Notes: a model not told the origin generated them from the letters alone. Positions 8,908 to 18,015 are shown, counted from the first letter of the stretch. The stretch: DNA of 44,200 bases from Bacteroidota bacterium (GCA_029570835.1 JAKPTX010000092.1:1-44200); one strand, 5' to 3'. A program made the numbers and translations.

Positions 8908-9567
8908 TTAGAAGGCAATTCCAAAGCTGGTTGAGAATGCACCTAAATTGTACACTATCGGACGTGTATGTACGGTAGGAAATATAAAGTTATAATTGAC
9001 ATAGTCAATTTCTCCACCGGCAACATTTTGCATCTCATATCCAAATGTGAGATGAAGTTCAATTTTTTCGTTAATTCTGTATGATAACCCGAACTCAGGA
9101 TTTAAAGAGAGTCCCAAAAGAGCGGGTCCCTCACTTGTCAAGAAGGTGTAACCCACTCCAATTGAAAAATAGGGAGAAAACTTACTTTCTAAGAGTCGAG
9201 CTCTAAAGTTGTAAGTTAGAGGGAATAGAAAATTATCATGATTATGATAATAACGTACTCCAAGACCCACACCCATAGACATATAAGAGTTAAATTGATA
9301 GTTCCCTGCAATATTGAATTTAACACGATTTATGTTTGTAAAAAATGGTTCGAATTGGTATTGGTATCCAACATCGACTACGAGTCTAAATCCACGTCTA
9401 ACGCTTGTATTTTCAATTAGATTAGGGGTCGTTATTGATGAACCTTGATTCTCACTATTTTGCTTCTGGTTTACAGTTCGACCATACGAGATAATCACAG
9501 TAGAAATAAATAGTGAGAGTAGAAAATATTTTTTCAATGATCCGGCTAAATTGTTAATCTTTTTCAT
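8908..9567 (-). CDS. Outer-membrane beta-barrel protein, paralog 2
   Basis: 219 residues, a tandem paralog of the 209-residue protein downstream. Signal peptide to about residue 30 (IISYG), a variable ENQGSSITTPN linker, then strands VVDVGYQYQF, MGVGLGVRYYH, PYFSIGVGYTF, EFGLSYRINE and LTFGYEMQN, ending GIAF. It has extra residues near EPFFTNINR and in the last loop (VNYNFIFPTVHTRP) compared with its paralog, as expected for surface loops. The 69-bp gap contains a separate promoter for the next copy, so the duplicated unit includes promoter plus gene. Confidence 0.8.
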   Translation of the reverse strand: MKKINNLAGSLKKYFLLSLFISTVIISYGRTVNQKQNSENQGSSITTPNLIENTSVRRGFRLVVDVGYQYQFEPFFTNINRVKFNIAGNYQFNSYMSMGVGLGVRYYHNHDNFLFPLTYNFRARLLESKFSPYFSIGVGYTFLTSEGPALLGLSLNPEFGLSYRINEKIELHLTFGYEMQNVAGGEIDYVNYNFIFPTVHTRPIVYNLGAFSTSFGIAF

Positions 9568-9602
9568 AGTGGTATGGATTTGTTAAAAAATAATTGTACT
9601 TT

Positions 9603-9633
9603 CAAATATAATCTCTTTTTTTGAATTAAACAA
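9603..9633 (-). promoter_or_regulatory. Bacteroidota-type promoter of barrel paralog 2
   Basis: Minus strand: TTG (9633-9631), 20 nt, then TATATTTG (9610-9603), a full match to the phylum consensus, 36 nt before the ATG. Confidence 0.75.
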
Positions 9634-9900
9634 TCAAAACCAAATTTTAACATATTTTTTGTATTAATTGATTTTCAGTAGGTTATCTATTTGTTTCTAA
9701 ATTTGATCTGATTCGATTTGTTAAAATTTAAATTTTTATGGGAAAATATGGGTGAAATTTTAGCAAAGTATCATTGTTTTAATGTTAAATTTAGTCTGTA
9801 AAATGTGGTTTTTTTTAAAATAATATTAAAAATAGGAATCAGGAATCTAAAAGTTAGATTACATAGATTTGTTTTTATATGGAAGTATAAAAAAATAGAG
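9634..9900. other. AT-rich divergent intergenic region
   Basis: The 369-bp gap 9568-9936 separates divergent genes. Apart from the two promoter boxes at its edges it is very AT-rich, with poly-T stretches and no open frame, hairpin with a U tract, tRNA or riboswitch motif that I can recognise. Confidence 0.6.
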
Positions 9901-9908
9901 TATTTTTG
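9901..9908 (+). promoter_or_regulatory. -7 element of the GT-C gene
   Basis: TATTTTTG followed by CA, 29 nt before the ATG at 9937. It fits TAnnTTTG; a TTG lies too far upstream (9869-9871) to be a good -33 box. Confidence 0.55.
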
Positions 9909-9936
9909 CAAACTAAACTAAGAGTTTAGCAGTTAA

Positions 9937-11403
9937 ATGAAAAAAATCAATCTCGATCAACAAAAAGGCATGCCTTATATCTATCTTGTAGTGGGATGTC
10001 TGGTTTTTGCTTATGTTTTGGTAAGGGCTATCCTTTTGGATATTACTTTTGATGAATCCTGGACAGTGAGAGATTTTGTTTCTCAAACACTCTTCAATGT
10101 ATTACGCTACACTCCATGTGATGCCAATAATCATCTTCTCAATACACTGTTAATCAAGTTTTTCTACTCTTTTTTACCTCATACTGTGTTTGTTGCTCGA
10201 ATTCCCAATGTTGTGGCTTCGATTTTATATATTTTCTTTGCCTACAAAATCTGTCGGAAATTTTGTTCGGAACCGATTGCATTTTTTAGCTTTATTATCC
10301 TTTTAGTTAATCCCTTTTTGTTAGACTTTTTCAGTCAAGCCAGAGGTTATGGCTTATCATTGGGTTTCCAAATGGGATCGCTCTACTATTTTTTGTTATA
10401 CGTGAGAGATGCTCACCTGAAGGATTTGATCAAGATGTTCTCTTTTTCATTCTTTAGTGTGCTGTCGATTTTTGTTATGATCAATTTCTTTATAGCAGAA
10501 ATCTGTATTGTTTTCTTGTTGTCCATATTGAAACCGGTACATTATAAACCGAAGGCAAATATCATAGTGGTTTCTACTTTCTCTATTCTTTTGGCTTTGG
10601 TTATTTATATTCCTATTACCAGACTGCTTGAATCCAATTCGCTATATCACGGAGGAAGAACTAGTTTTTATCACGATTCTTTAGCCTCATTAATGGAATT
10701 GTCTCTTTATCAACAATCTATGAGCAGTGGGGTCTTCACAGTATTAAATGTCTTTTTAATCGTAGTGGGTGCTGTGATAGTTCTCTCTTTTTTGCATAAA
10801 CAAAAATGGATATCTCCTAAAAATGCAGCTGTATTGATTTTGTTTTTATCTGTTTTGGCAGTCATTATGCAATACTATCTATTGGGGACTTTATATCTTT
10901 TAGATCGTGCTGCGCTCTATTTTTATCCGTTATTCATAATCGCTTTTGCATTATCACTAAACGAAGTGAGGTTTGTTTACGTAAAAAACATATTGATTGT
11001 TATTGTCTGTTTGGCTTTTTGTTTTAATTTTTTCAAAAATGCCAATTTAAATAAAACAGCATTGTTCTATTTTGAAGCACATACCAGAGATCTTCTGGGA
11101 TTAATTAACCAGGATGGAAAAGATCAGCAGAAAGTGATGAAAATTGATTATTCATGGCCTTTTGAGTCAGGTATTCAATATTATGTTATTGAAAAGAAGC
11201 ACTATCCCTATGTTGAGTCAATTCACAATCGACATGATCGCTCGGAGGTCAACCCAGATTTTGATTACTATATTTATTTAAGTAATTCTCTGGCACGTGC
11301 CTGTTACTGGGCGCAGTATGAAACGATTTTAAAACAGCGGGATTCACTAATTTTGTATAAAAGCTATCCCAAAGAGGGAGTCATGATTTTTAAACGGAAA
11401 TAG
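9937..11403 (+). CDS. Polytopic membrane glycosyltransferase of the GT-C / PMT type
   Basis: 488 residues with about 11-12 hydrophobic segments. The first periplasmic loop has the acidic motif TFDESW (about 36-41), the place where GT-C enzymes carry their catalytic Asp/Glu. A HLLNTLLIKFFY helix follows, then a SQARGYGLSL segment like the SxxARGY motif of PMT/GT39-type transferases. The C-terminal region of about 110 residues is soluble and periplasmic. It likely transfers a sugar from a lipid-linked donor to an envelope acceptor. It starts after an AT-rich gap with its own -7 element and is followed closely by a TolC-like gene. Donor and acceptor cannot be deduced. Confidence 0.72.
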   Translation: MKKINLDQQKGMPYIYLVVGCLVFAYVLVRAILLDITFDESWTVRDFVSQTLFNVLRYTPCDANNHLLNTLLIKFFYSFLPHTVFVARIPNVVASILYIFFAYKICRKFCSEPIAFFSFIILLVNPFLLDFFSQARGYGLSLGFQMGSLYYFLLYVRDAHLKDLIKMFSFSFFSVLSIFVMINFFIAEICIVFLLSILKPVHYKPKANIIVVSTFSILLALVIYIPITRLLESNSLYHGGRTSFYHDSLASLMELSLYQQSMSSGVFTVLNVFLIVVGAVIVLSFLHKQKWISPKNAAVLILFLSVLAVIMQYYLLGTLYLLDRAALYFYPLFIIAFALSLNEVRFVYVKNILIVIVCLAFCFNFFKNANLNKTALFYFEAHTRDLLGLINQDGKDQQKVMKIDYSWPFESGIQYYVIEKKHYPYVESIHNRHDRSEVNPDFDYYIYLSNSLARACYWAQYETILKQRDSLILYKSYPKEGVMIFKRK

Positions 11404-11417
11404 TGAATTATTTTTTT

Positions 11418-11425
11418 TATTTTTG
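11418..11425 (+). promoter_or_regulatory. -7 element of the TolC-like gene; also decides its start
   Basis: TATTTTTG, 15 nt past the stop of the GT-C gene and 21 nt before ATG 11447. A TTG codon at 11423, in frame with the gene, lies inside this box, so it cannot be the start if the box is used. Confidence 0.5.
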
Positions 11426-11446
11426 TCAGTTGTAAAAAAAGTAATC

Positions 11447-12709
11447 ATGGGTGTTAGAAAAATCTCTTTTTGGTTCTTGTTCTGGTCTTTTTTCTCTATG
11501 AATCTGTTTGGTCAATCGGTAGTTACACTGGATGATTGTATCAATTGGGCCGTCTCTATTTCATCGGAGAATTTGCAAAAAAATCTGAATGAAGAGCTCT
11601 TAAAGGTCAAATTGCATGATGTTTCTTCTCATATTTTTCCTCATTTGGAATTGTTGGGCTCTCTCAATTACTATTCACATGTTCCTCAATTGCCCTCTCA
11701 GTTAGGATATGCTCCTCTTTCTAAAGATCAATATGCAGCATCTTTAGAGTTTTCGCAAATGCTCTATGATGGTAACCAGTTCTACTACAACCGTCAGTAT
11801 GAAAGAATGATGAATCGTAATGAGTTGCATAAATTAGACCTTTCTCTGAATCGGATTAAAGATCAGGTGATCGATATTTATTTAAACTTATTGATTATCA
11901 ATAAGAAGATTGATCTTTTGGCGATTATTGATGCATCGATAAAAGAGCAATTTGAGAATGCCAAAGTGTTATTGAAAGAGGGGGTGATTTACGGTAACAT
12001 GGTTTCACAATTGGAGTTGGAGATTCTTAAATTGCAACAACAAACCGAGGAGTTGTATGCTATCAGGAGTTCATTAATCCATTCCCTGTGTCTTTTGACC
12101 GGACATAGTTTGACTGAGTCAACCTTCCAAACTCCGGAGTTTCCTGTTTTACAGCGAGATCTTCCTTCTCAACGTTTAGAGTTAGCAATCTTTGAGACAA
12201 CATTAAAGGGGTTGGATTACCAAAAAAAACTTTCTATGTCCAAGAGTTTGCCTAATCTTACTTTTTATGCATCAGGAGGTTATGGTCGTCCCACTTATGA
12301 TCTGTTTGATAACCAATTCAAATGGTATTATCATGTAGGATTACAATTGCGTGTGCCAATTATCTCATGGGCAAAAACAGTCGGAATAGGAGATATTATC
12401 AGCTTGCAGAAAAAGATCGTGGAGCAACAACGTAGTGATTTTGAGAAATATAATCAGATGGCGATTCAAGAAAAGTGGGATGAGATTGCTAAGATTGAGA
12501 AACAACTCCTTCTGGATGAAGCGATTGTCGTAAAGCAGGCAGCGATTACTGAAAGCTTTAAACAACAACTACGGCACGGTGCGATCACTCCTTTTGATTA
12601 TATCAAGCAACAAAACGAAGAGCTACAGTCTCAAATTAATCGCGAAGTACACAAAATGCAACTCCTGAAAGCGGGCTACGAATTAATGGCGTTAAAAGGG
12701 AGATTGTAA
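11447..12709 (+). CDS. TolC-like outer-membrane efflux protein
   Basis: 420 residues. Signal peptide MGVRKISFWFLFWSFFSMNLFGQS, then VTLDDCINWAVSISSENLQ, the typical start of an OEP domain. Two long helical hairpins (EQFENAKVLLKEGVIYGNMVS and ITESFKQQLRHGAITPFDYI), each followed by Leu/Gln-rich helices, show the duplicated TolC fold. Such proteins form the trimeric outer-membrane exit duct for RND, MFS or ABC pumps, but no membrane-fusion protein or pump gene is adjacent, so it must pair with a pump encoded elsewhere. ATG 11447 is preferred over the upstream in-frame TTG because it gives a clean signal peptide and lies behind the -7 box. Confidence 0.88.
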   Translation: MGVRKISFWFLFWSFFSMNLFGQSVVTLDDCINWAVSISSENLQKNLNEELLKVKLHDVSSHIFPHLELLGSLNYYSHVPQLPSQLGYAPLSKDQYAASLEFSQMLYDGNQFYYNRQYERMMNRNELHKLDLSLNRIKDQVIDIYLNLLIINKKIDLLAIIDASIKEQFENAKVLLKEGVIYGNMVSQLELEILKLQQQTEELYAIRSSLIHSLCLLTGHSLTESTFQTPEFPVLQRDLPSQRLELAIFETTLKGLDYQKKLSMSKSLPNLTFYASGGYGRPTYDLFDNQFKWYYHVGLQLRVPIISWAKTVGIGDIISLQKKIVEQQRSDFEKYNQMAIQEKWDEIAKIEKQLLLDEAIVVKQAAITESFKQQLRHGAITPFDYIKQQNEELQSQINREVHKMQLLKAGYELMALKGRL

Positions 12710-12718
12710 AAATAAATT

Positions 12719-12748
12719 TTGTTTATCCAAATTTTTCGACTATCTTTG
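12719..12748 (+). promoter_or_regulatory. Bacteroidota-type promoter of the 266/652-residue gene pair
   Basis: TTG (12719-12721), 19 nt, TATCTTTG (12741-12748), 18 nt before the ATG at 12767: one of the best consensus matches in the window. Confidence 0.78.
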
Positions 12749-12766
12749 TAGCCTAATATTACTAAC

Positions 12767-13567
12767 ATGGCTGCCCGATCTCGATTTGCTTCCCTTTGGG
12801 GGTTCTATTGCTTTTTTATTTCCTTACTTTTAGCAACCCCGCTTCATTCCAATTCATTACCTACATCCAGAGAGTCGCTTCCTTATTGCTACTCTGAGTT
12901 AACCCATTTCCCGGCACTTTTTCCATTGTATCCTCATGTCCGACTGCAATGCGGGGTAGAGAATCGTTATCTGGTACCGGAACTTTCTACACAGTGCTTG
13001 CTCTTTCATCTTCCTGTATCAAAAAACCATTTCATTGTCCAGTTGGAACATTTTGGATATTCCCATTTTGGGTCGATAGAGAGCAGTTTGGGGTATGTTC
13101 GTCAATTTGGGCGCAGTTTCTCCACGTCATTGAAGTTTCACCATCTGTACTATCATGTATCGGGATATGAAAATAAGCAGGGGATTACCTTTTCGCTTTC
13201 GTTTTGGCTGAAATTGAACTCCAAAATGGGAATGGGAGTCGCTTTGTACAATCCGCCGAGGATTCCCTTTTTGGATGCGCAACGAGAACCGATGCCGGTA
13301 TCTTTCCAATGGATAGTGACCTACCAGGTAGCGCAGCGCGTGCTCTTGTCGGCAAAAGTGGTGAAAAAGATTCCGGGGGAGATCGACTTTCAGCTCTCCG
13401 GTTGGGTTACTGCCAAACAGTTCCATTTTATGCAACAGATTTCCTTTCAACAGCTTTCATTGGGCTTTGGATTGGAGTATCGTCGTTTCCTTTTCCTCTT
13501 TAACTTCCAATATCACTATCGTTTGGGGCTTTCTCCCTCTTCGCTGATTACTTACTCAAAGCTCTAA
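12767..13567 (+). CDS. Conserved-looking envelope protein, probable beta-barrel
   Basis: 266 residues, not recognised. An N-terminal hydrophobic segment (SLWGFYCFFISLLLATPLHS) acts as signal peptide. The rest is made of alternating amphipathic strands with many Tyr, Phe, His and Gln (FIVQLEHFGYSHFGS, SLGYVRQFGRSFSTSLKFHH, GLEYRRFLFLFNFQYHYRL), which fits an outer-membrane barrel. It lies one base upstream of the HhH-containing gene, so the two are cotranscribed and probably act together. The proline-rich middle (YNPPRIPFLDAQREPMPV) may be a loop. No catalytic motif is seen. Confidence 0.65.
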   Translation: MAARSRFASLWGFYCFFISLLLATPLHSNSLPTSRESLPYCYSELTHFPALFPLYPHVRLQCGVENRYLVPELSTQCLLFHLPVSKNHFIVQLEHFGYSHFGSIESSLGYVRQFGRSFSTSLKFHHLYYHVSGYENKQGITFSLSFWLKLNSKMGMGVALYNPPRIPFLDAQREPMPVSFQWIVTYQVAQRVLLSAKVVKKIPGEIDFQLSGWVTAKQFHFMQQISFQQLSLGFGLEYRRFLFLFNFQYHYRLGLSPSSLITYSKL

Positions 13568-13568
13568 C

Positions 13569-15527
13569 ATGATGACTCTTTTACTGATACCGCTCAAGTA
13601 TTTTCTGCTCTGCACACTGGCACTCTCCATGGCGCATGCTCTTTATTCCCAGCAAGATAGTGTCCGTAACGACACTGAATGGTCTCCCCCCTTTTTTATT
13701 GATTTAGAAACAGAAAAAATAGATAGTGAGGAAAATCTGGATTTAATGGAGGAACTGATCATACAGGAAGAGGGTACGAAGTGGAATATCAATCAGCTGA
13801 GTCAGGATGTGGCTTTGAATCTATTGCAAATGACTGATTATCAATATTATCATCTACTGAGATATATCGATCAGTTTGGACCTTTGGTAACCATTTATGA
13901 GTTGGCAGCGGTTGAAGGTTTTTCTCAAAAAGAGGTGATGCGTTGGGCTCCTTATTTGGTGGTAGAGCCTCCGAAACCGGAGGGTTCGTCTTGGAAAGGC
14001 TTCTTTAAACGCTCTAAAAATCAGCTGATTATACGTTCCGGAAGGATTTTGGAGGCACAGCAAAAAGAGGATCAGGGTTCACCGGATAAACTTGCTTTCA
14101 AATATAGTTTTGAGACTCTGAATCGTTTTTCGTGGGCATTTTCTGGCGAGAAGGATCCGGGAGAAAAACTATTTAGGGGGGAGCAAAAGCAGGGGTTTGA
14201 TTTCTATTCAGGGCATCTGCAAGTTAAGAATTGGGGTTTGTTGAAAAAGTTGATTTTGGGAGATTATCGCCTGGAGATGGGGCAGGGGCTTGTGCTGGGG
14301 AGTAGCTATTTGCAAGGAAGTGGAATGGGAGTGCGAAAGACGGGCTCAACACTACGAGCTACGGCAGCCATGAATGAAGTGCCTTTGATACGGGGAGTCG
14401 CGCTGGAACTGGGAAACTACCGCTGTTGGGGAACTCTTTTCGGCGGAGAACGGCACAATGCAGAGGGTTTTATGGGCTATTTAGCCGGTGCGGAACTCTA
14501 CTGGCAGACGCGCTTGCTGAGAGTAGGAGCGCGATGGATCTATGCCTGGTATCAACCGCCGATCACGACCGCAGGAAGATGGTATCAACACTTTTATTTT
14601 CAGGGGGAAGAGATCTGGAATGGAAGTGTAGATTATCGCATATTATTGCGAAAATCAACTCTTTTTGGAGAGTTGGCAATCTCTCAAGGAGGAGGAGTGG
14701 GGATGATTCAAGGAGCGATAATTCCATTGCATCCCTTGTTCAAATCTTTGATTATGGTGCGTCATTATGGTTCTAGGTTTCATTCGATAGCAGGCAATGG
14801 ATTCTCTCAAAATTCAGTGTTGCAAAATGAGCAGGGAATCTATTGGGCATCTCAAATTGTGGTGGGTAGGAGTATGGAATGGGAACTTTTTGCAGATCTG
14901 TTCAGAATCAACTGGTTGAAATATCAATTGGATAAGCCGGAACCGCAACTTCATTTGGGAGTATTGGTAAAATGGCAATTGGCGAGATATCACTGGTTGA
15001 CCGTACAATATCGCTACAAAACAAAATCGAGGAATCGGAAAACCGGATTCTACAATGAGATTTATACTCAATATACTCATCGGTTGCGGGTGATTGCCCA
15101 ACTGGAACCCTATACTTTTCTCTCTTTAAAGACGGAATGTAGTTTTTCATGGATAGGAGACCAGATACCTCAGGAGTCATCAAATCCTGTAACACGGGGT
15201 GTGTTGGTTTATCAGGATTTGAAATTGAAGTGGGAAGCCATAAAAATGGAGTGGACTGGAAGGGTGGCATACTTTGATACGGACAGCTACGAGGATCGTT
15301 TGTATGCGTACGAAAATGATCTTTCTTACTATTTTACGATCCAGAGCTACTATAACAAAGGATTTAGATGCTACTTAATCTGGAAATATCAGTGGAAAGC
15401 TTTCCGGTTTCAGTTCCGCATATCCCGCACTATTTTTGATGATAAAGAGGTGATTACCATTGGATTAGATCAGGTGAAAGGGAATCATAAAACGGAAGTA
15501 AAAGGACAAATGATCATAAAATTTTAA
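13569..15527 (+). CDS. Helix-hairpin-helix domain protein with predicted outer-membrane barrel
   Basis: 652 residues. Signal peptide to about residue 27 (MAHALYSQ). A region at about 70-130 (WNINQLS, LLQMTDYQYYHLLRYI, FGPLVTIYELAAVEGFSQKEV) has the paired helix-hairpin-helix form of ComEA-like proteins. From about 150 on the protein is beta-strand rich and ends IIKF, like a barrel. Large HhH-plus-barrel proteins are found across Bacteroidota; their function is not established, and DNA uptake is only a guess from the HhH domain. The start ATG follows the upstream stop by one base; a second ATG (13572) is equally possible. A C6T6 tract near codons 40-43 encodes PPFF. Confidence 0.7.
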   Translation: MMTLLLIPLKYFLLCTLALSMAHALYSQQDSVRNDTEWSPPFFIDLETEKIDSEENLDLMEELIIQEEGTKWNINQLSQDVALNLLQMTDYQYYHLLRYIDQFGPLVTIYELAAVEGFSQKEVMRWAPYLVVEPPKPEGSSWKGFFKRSKNQLIIRSGRILEAQQKEDQGSPDKLAFKYSFETLNRFSWAFSGEKDPGEKLFRGEQKQGFDFYSGHLQVKNWGLLKKLILGDYRLEMGQGLVLGSSYLQGSGMGVRKTGSTLRATAAMNEVPLIRGVALELGNYRCWGTLFGGERHNAEGFMGYLAGAELYWQTRLLRVGARWIYAWYQPPITTAGRWYQHFYFQGEEIWNGSVDYRILLRKSTLFGELAISQGGGVGMIQGAIIPLHPLFKSLIMVRHYGSRFHSIAGNGFSQNSVLQNEQGIYWASQIVVGRSMEWELFADLFRINWLKYQLDKPEPQLHLGVLVKWQLARYHWLTVQYRYKTKSRNRKTGFYNEIYTQYTHRLRVIAQLEPYTFLSLKTECSFSWIGDQIPQESSNPVTRGVLVYQDLKLKWEAIKMEWTGRVAYFDTDSYEDRLYAYENDLSYYFTIQSYYNKGFRCYLIWKYQWKAFRFQFRISRTIFDDKEVITIGLDQVKGNHKTEVKGQMIIKF

Positions 15528-15555
15528 TATTTTAGAAATTTTCAATAAAAAGGTG

Positions 15556-15563
15556 TAATTTTG
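15556..15563 (+). promoter_or_regulatory. -7 element of the TPP-controlled receptor transcript
   Basis: TAATTTTG just upstream of the riboswitch; the transcript would begin around 15569-15571, right at the base of the riboswitch P1 helix. There is no clear TTG at -33. Confidence 0.6.
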
Positions 15564-15572
15564 CTGCGTTAA

Positions 15573-15648
15573 AGAAAGGGGTGCCTGAAAGGCTGAGATC
15601 AGACCCAATGAACCTGATGCAGGTAATGCTGCCGTAGGGAGATTTTCT
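15573..15648 (+). ncRNA. TPP riboswitch (THI element)
   Basis: The conserved THI-box blocks are all present in order: GGGGTGCC, GGCTGAGA (15591-15598), ACCC, GAACCTGAT, GGTAATGC and GTAGGGA. The P1 helix forms from AGAAA (15573-15577) and TTTCT (15644-15648). It sits in the 183-bp leader of the TonB receptor gene, so the receptor should be repressed when thiamin diphosphate is plentiful. No strong terminator hairpin with a U tract is obvious between 15649 and 15710, so control may act on translation or through a weak structure involving ACCCTCTTT (15665-15673). Confidence 0.95.
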
Positions 15649-15710
15649 GACTTCAAATTTATTTTACCCTCTTTCGGTTTTAAGTTTAATAATTTAAAAT
15701 TGTAAGAGTT

Positions 15711-17996
15711 ATGTACTACAAAAAAACAAAGTTTACAAAAAAGTTCATTTTTTTGAGTTTTTACATCAGTGCTATGATGGCAACTGATTTGAGTGCTCAA
15801 TCTTTTCCACAACCCGGTGATACCATCCAAAGAAAACTTAAAGAGGTGGAGATTCAGGGTTCCCTGGGAGAAGCAGTAGAAAATATCTTCTCTTCTACCA
15901 CTATTTCCGGACAAACAGCGCGGGAAAGTAGTCCCAACGGTTCAATTAATCCCATTTTTGATCAGGTTCCATCCATGATTACCACCTCCGATGCCGGAAC
16001 GGGAATCGGTTATACTTACATGAGAATCAGGGGAGTAGATCAAACCCGGATCAACGTAACAATGAATGGTGTCGCCATCAATGATGCGGAGTCGCAAGGT
16101 ACCTGGCTGGTGAATCTGCCCGACTTCGGGACTCACGTTACAGAGTTGAATGTACAACGCGGTGTAGGGAACTCCTCCAACGGATCGGCTGCTTTTGGAG
16201 CTTCGATGAACTTTAAAACCCGGACTCCCGAAACAACTCCTTTTCTCGAGATCTACTCCGGTGTCGGATCATTCAGTACATTCCGGAATACAATTACCGG
16301 AGCTACAGGATATTACAAAGATCGCCTGGCAACTACTTTTTCTTACTCCAACATCTACAGCAAAGGGTATATTCAAAATGCAACCGCCAAGCTGAACTCT
16401 TTTTATCTTTCTTCAGAGTTGAAACTGAATGATCCTCAAAAACAAAGCAAGCGTGATCACACATTGCTCTTTAATCTGCTGACCGGATCAGAAAAAACAG
16501 GGTTGGCATGGAATGGAGTTCCTTCCGATATGCTGGAATCTGACAGAACTTTCAATAGTTGCGGACTCTACACTGAGAATGGCGAAGAGAAACGCTATGA
16601 TAATGAAACCGATAACTACAAACAAACGCATGTGCAGTTTTTCTATCGGATGTTGAATAAACAAACCGGCTATTATTTGAATATCGGGACCCATTTAACT
16701 CGCGGACTGGGTTATTATGAGCAGTTTAAAGTGGAGAGAAAGTTTGCTGATTACGGCTTAACTCCTCCGATTATAGATGGGAATAGAATGAAAAGATCCG
16801 ATTTTATTACTCAGAAATGGTTGGATAATTACTTTTATGGTTTGACGTTCAATACCGGGCAAGCCTATATGATTCAAGGTAATCCTCTGAGAATCAATAT
16901 CAATGGAGCACTCAATTATTATGATGGAGACCACTATGGCAAAATCGTATGGGCAAGATATTCACAAAATATTCCCGAATTGTACGAATGGTATCGGGGA
17001 CATGGTGGTAAATTACAGGCTCACATGGCACTCAATGGAGCTTATCAGATAAAAGGATTTACCTTTTTTGCAGAGATGCAGTATCGTATGCTCGACTACA
17101 AAATTAATGGTATCGATGATGATTTAATCGATGTTGGTCAAAATTATTTATGGCATTTTTTCAATCCTAAAGCCTCTTTAAGCTATCATTGGGGAGATCT
17201 TAGAAAAAGTAGTGCGGAACACACCATCTATTTTTCCTTTGCTATGGCAAACAAGGAACCTACCCGTTCAGATTTGATTGACGCACTGCAAGATAATAAA
17301 CCGCGTCCGGAAACATTGTACGACTTTGAGTTGGGTTATTTGCTTCAAACAGCCAAGGTGCGCTTCAACTTGAATGGATACGGAATGTACTATGACGATC
17401 AGCTGGTATTAACCGGTCAAATCAACGATGTGGGAGCTGCGATGATGAGCAATGTGGATCAAAGTTACCGCATGGGCGTTGAGTTGAATCTGGCGTACAG
17501 TCCGGTTGATTTCTTCCAATGGAAGTGGAACCTGACATGGAGTCAGAATAGGATTCTTAATTATGTTCATTATACTGAGACTTATGATGAAAACTGGGAG
17601 TTTATCGGTGTTACAGCACAAGAATATACCCATACTCCTATCTCTTTTTCTCCCGCACTGGTACTAAATCATGAATTGTTGTTTATACCTTTTAAGAATT
17701 TTAATCTAGGTATAGTAACTAAGGTAGTTAGCAAGCAATATATTGACAATAGGGGGGATGAGAATCATATCTTAAAACCTTATACAGTCACTAATTTGAA
17801 CTTGAGCTACCTCATTCCCAAGATCAAAAAAGTTAATCTTTCGCTCTATTTTAGTGTAAATAACGTTTTCAACACTAAGTACGAAAGCAATGCCTGGTTA
17901 TGGAGAGCCTACGTTGGCAATGAAACCTATTACGAAGATGGTTATTTTCCACAGGCAGGAATTAATGTGTTTGGTGGAGTGAGAATCAGGTTTTAG
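15711..17996 (+). CDS. TonB-dependent outer-membrane receptor, predicted thiamin uptake
   Basis: 761 residues. Signal peptide to about 30 (MATDLSAQS), then an N-terminal plug (about 38-170) with KEVEIQG, the ITTSDAGTGIGYTYMRIRGVDQTRINVTMNG-type core in the usual plug order, and LNVQRGVG. A 22-strand-type barrel rich in Tyr, Asn and Gly follows, ending RIRF. Such receptors import scarce compounds with energy from TonB/ExbBD. The TPP riboswitch directly upstream assigns it to thiamin or a precursor: in Bacteroides a THI-box TonB receptor is known to import thiamin, typically together with PnuT and a thiamin pyrophosphokinase. Those partners are not adjacent here; only a PnuC-family gene at 43417 might serve. 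Substrate is inferred from regulation, not from residues. Confidence 0.88.
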   Translation: MYYKKTKFTKKFIFLSFYISAMMATDLSAQSFPQPGDTIQRKLKEVEIQGSLGEAVENIFSSTTISGQTARESSPNGSINPIFDQVPSMITTSDAGTGIGYTYMRIRGVDQTRINVTMNGVAINDAESQGTWLVNLPDFGTHVTELNVQRGVGNSSNGSAAFGASMNFKTRTPETTPFLEIYSGVGSFSTFRNTITGATGYYKDRLATTFSYSNIYSKGYIQNATAKLNSFYLSSELKLNDPQKQSKRDHTLLFNLLTGSEKTGLAWNGVPSDMLESDRTFNSCGLYTENGEEKRYDNETDNYKQTHVQFFYRMLNKQTGYYLNIGTHLTRGLGYYEQFKVERKFADYGLTPPIIDGNRMKRSDFITQKWLDNYFYGLTFNTGQAYMIQGNPLRININGALNYYDGDHYGKIVWARYSQNIPELYEWYRGHGGKLQAHMALNGAYQIKGFTFFAEMQYRMLDYKINGIDDDLIDVGQNYLWHFFNPKASLSYHWGDLRKSSAEHTIYFSFAMANKEPTRSDLIDALQDNKPRPETLYDFELGYLLQTAKVRFNLNGYGMYYDDQLVLTGQINDVGAAMMSNVDQSYRMGVELNLAYSPVDFFQWKWNLTWSQNRILNYVHYTETYDENWEFIGVTAQEYTHTPISFSPALVLNHELLFIPFKNFNLGIVTKVVSKQYIDNRGDENHILKPYTVTNLNLSYLIPKIKKVNLSLYFSVNNVFNTKYESNAWLWRAYVGNETYYEDGYFPQAGINVFGGVRIRF

Positions 17997-18015
17997 CACC
18001 CTATTCTTTAAATTT

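Noticed and set aside
9937-12709. GT-C gene and TolC-like gene as a capsule or polysaccharide export system
   Set aside because: Only one transferase and one outer-membrane duct are present, each with its own -7 box; no Wza, Wzx, Wzy or ABC component is nearby.
15665-15673. ACCCTCTTT as a clear anti-aptamer strand of the TPP riboswitch
   Set aside because: It pairs only imperfectly with the 5' side of P1 (needs a bulge), so I mention it but do not claim an expression platform.
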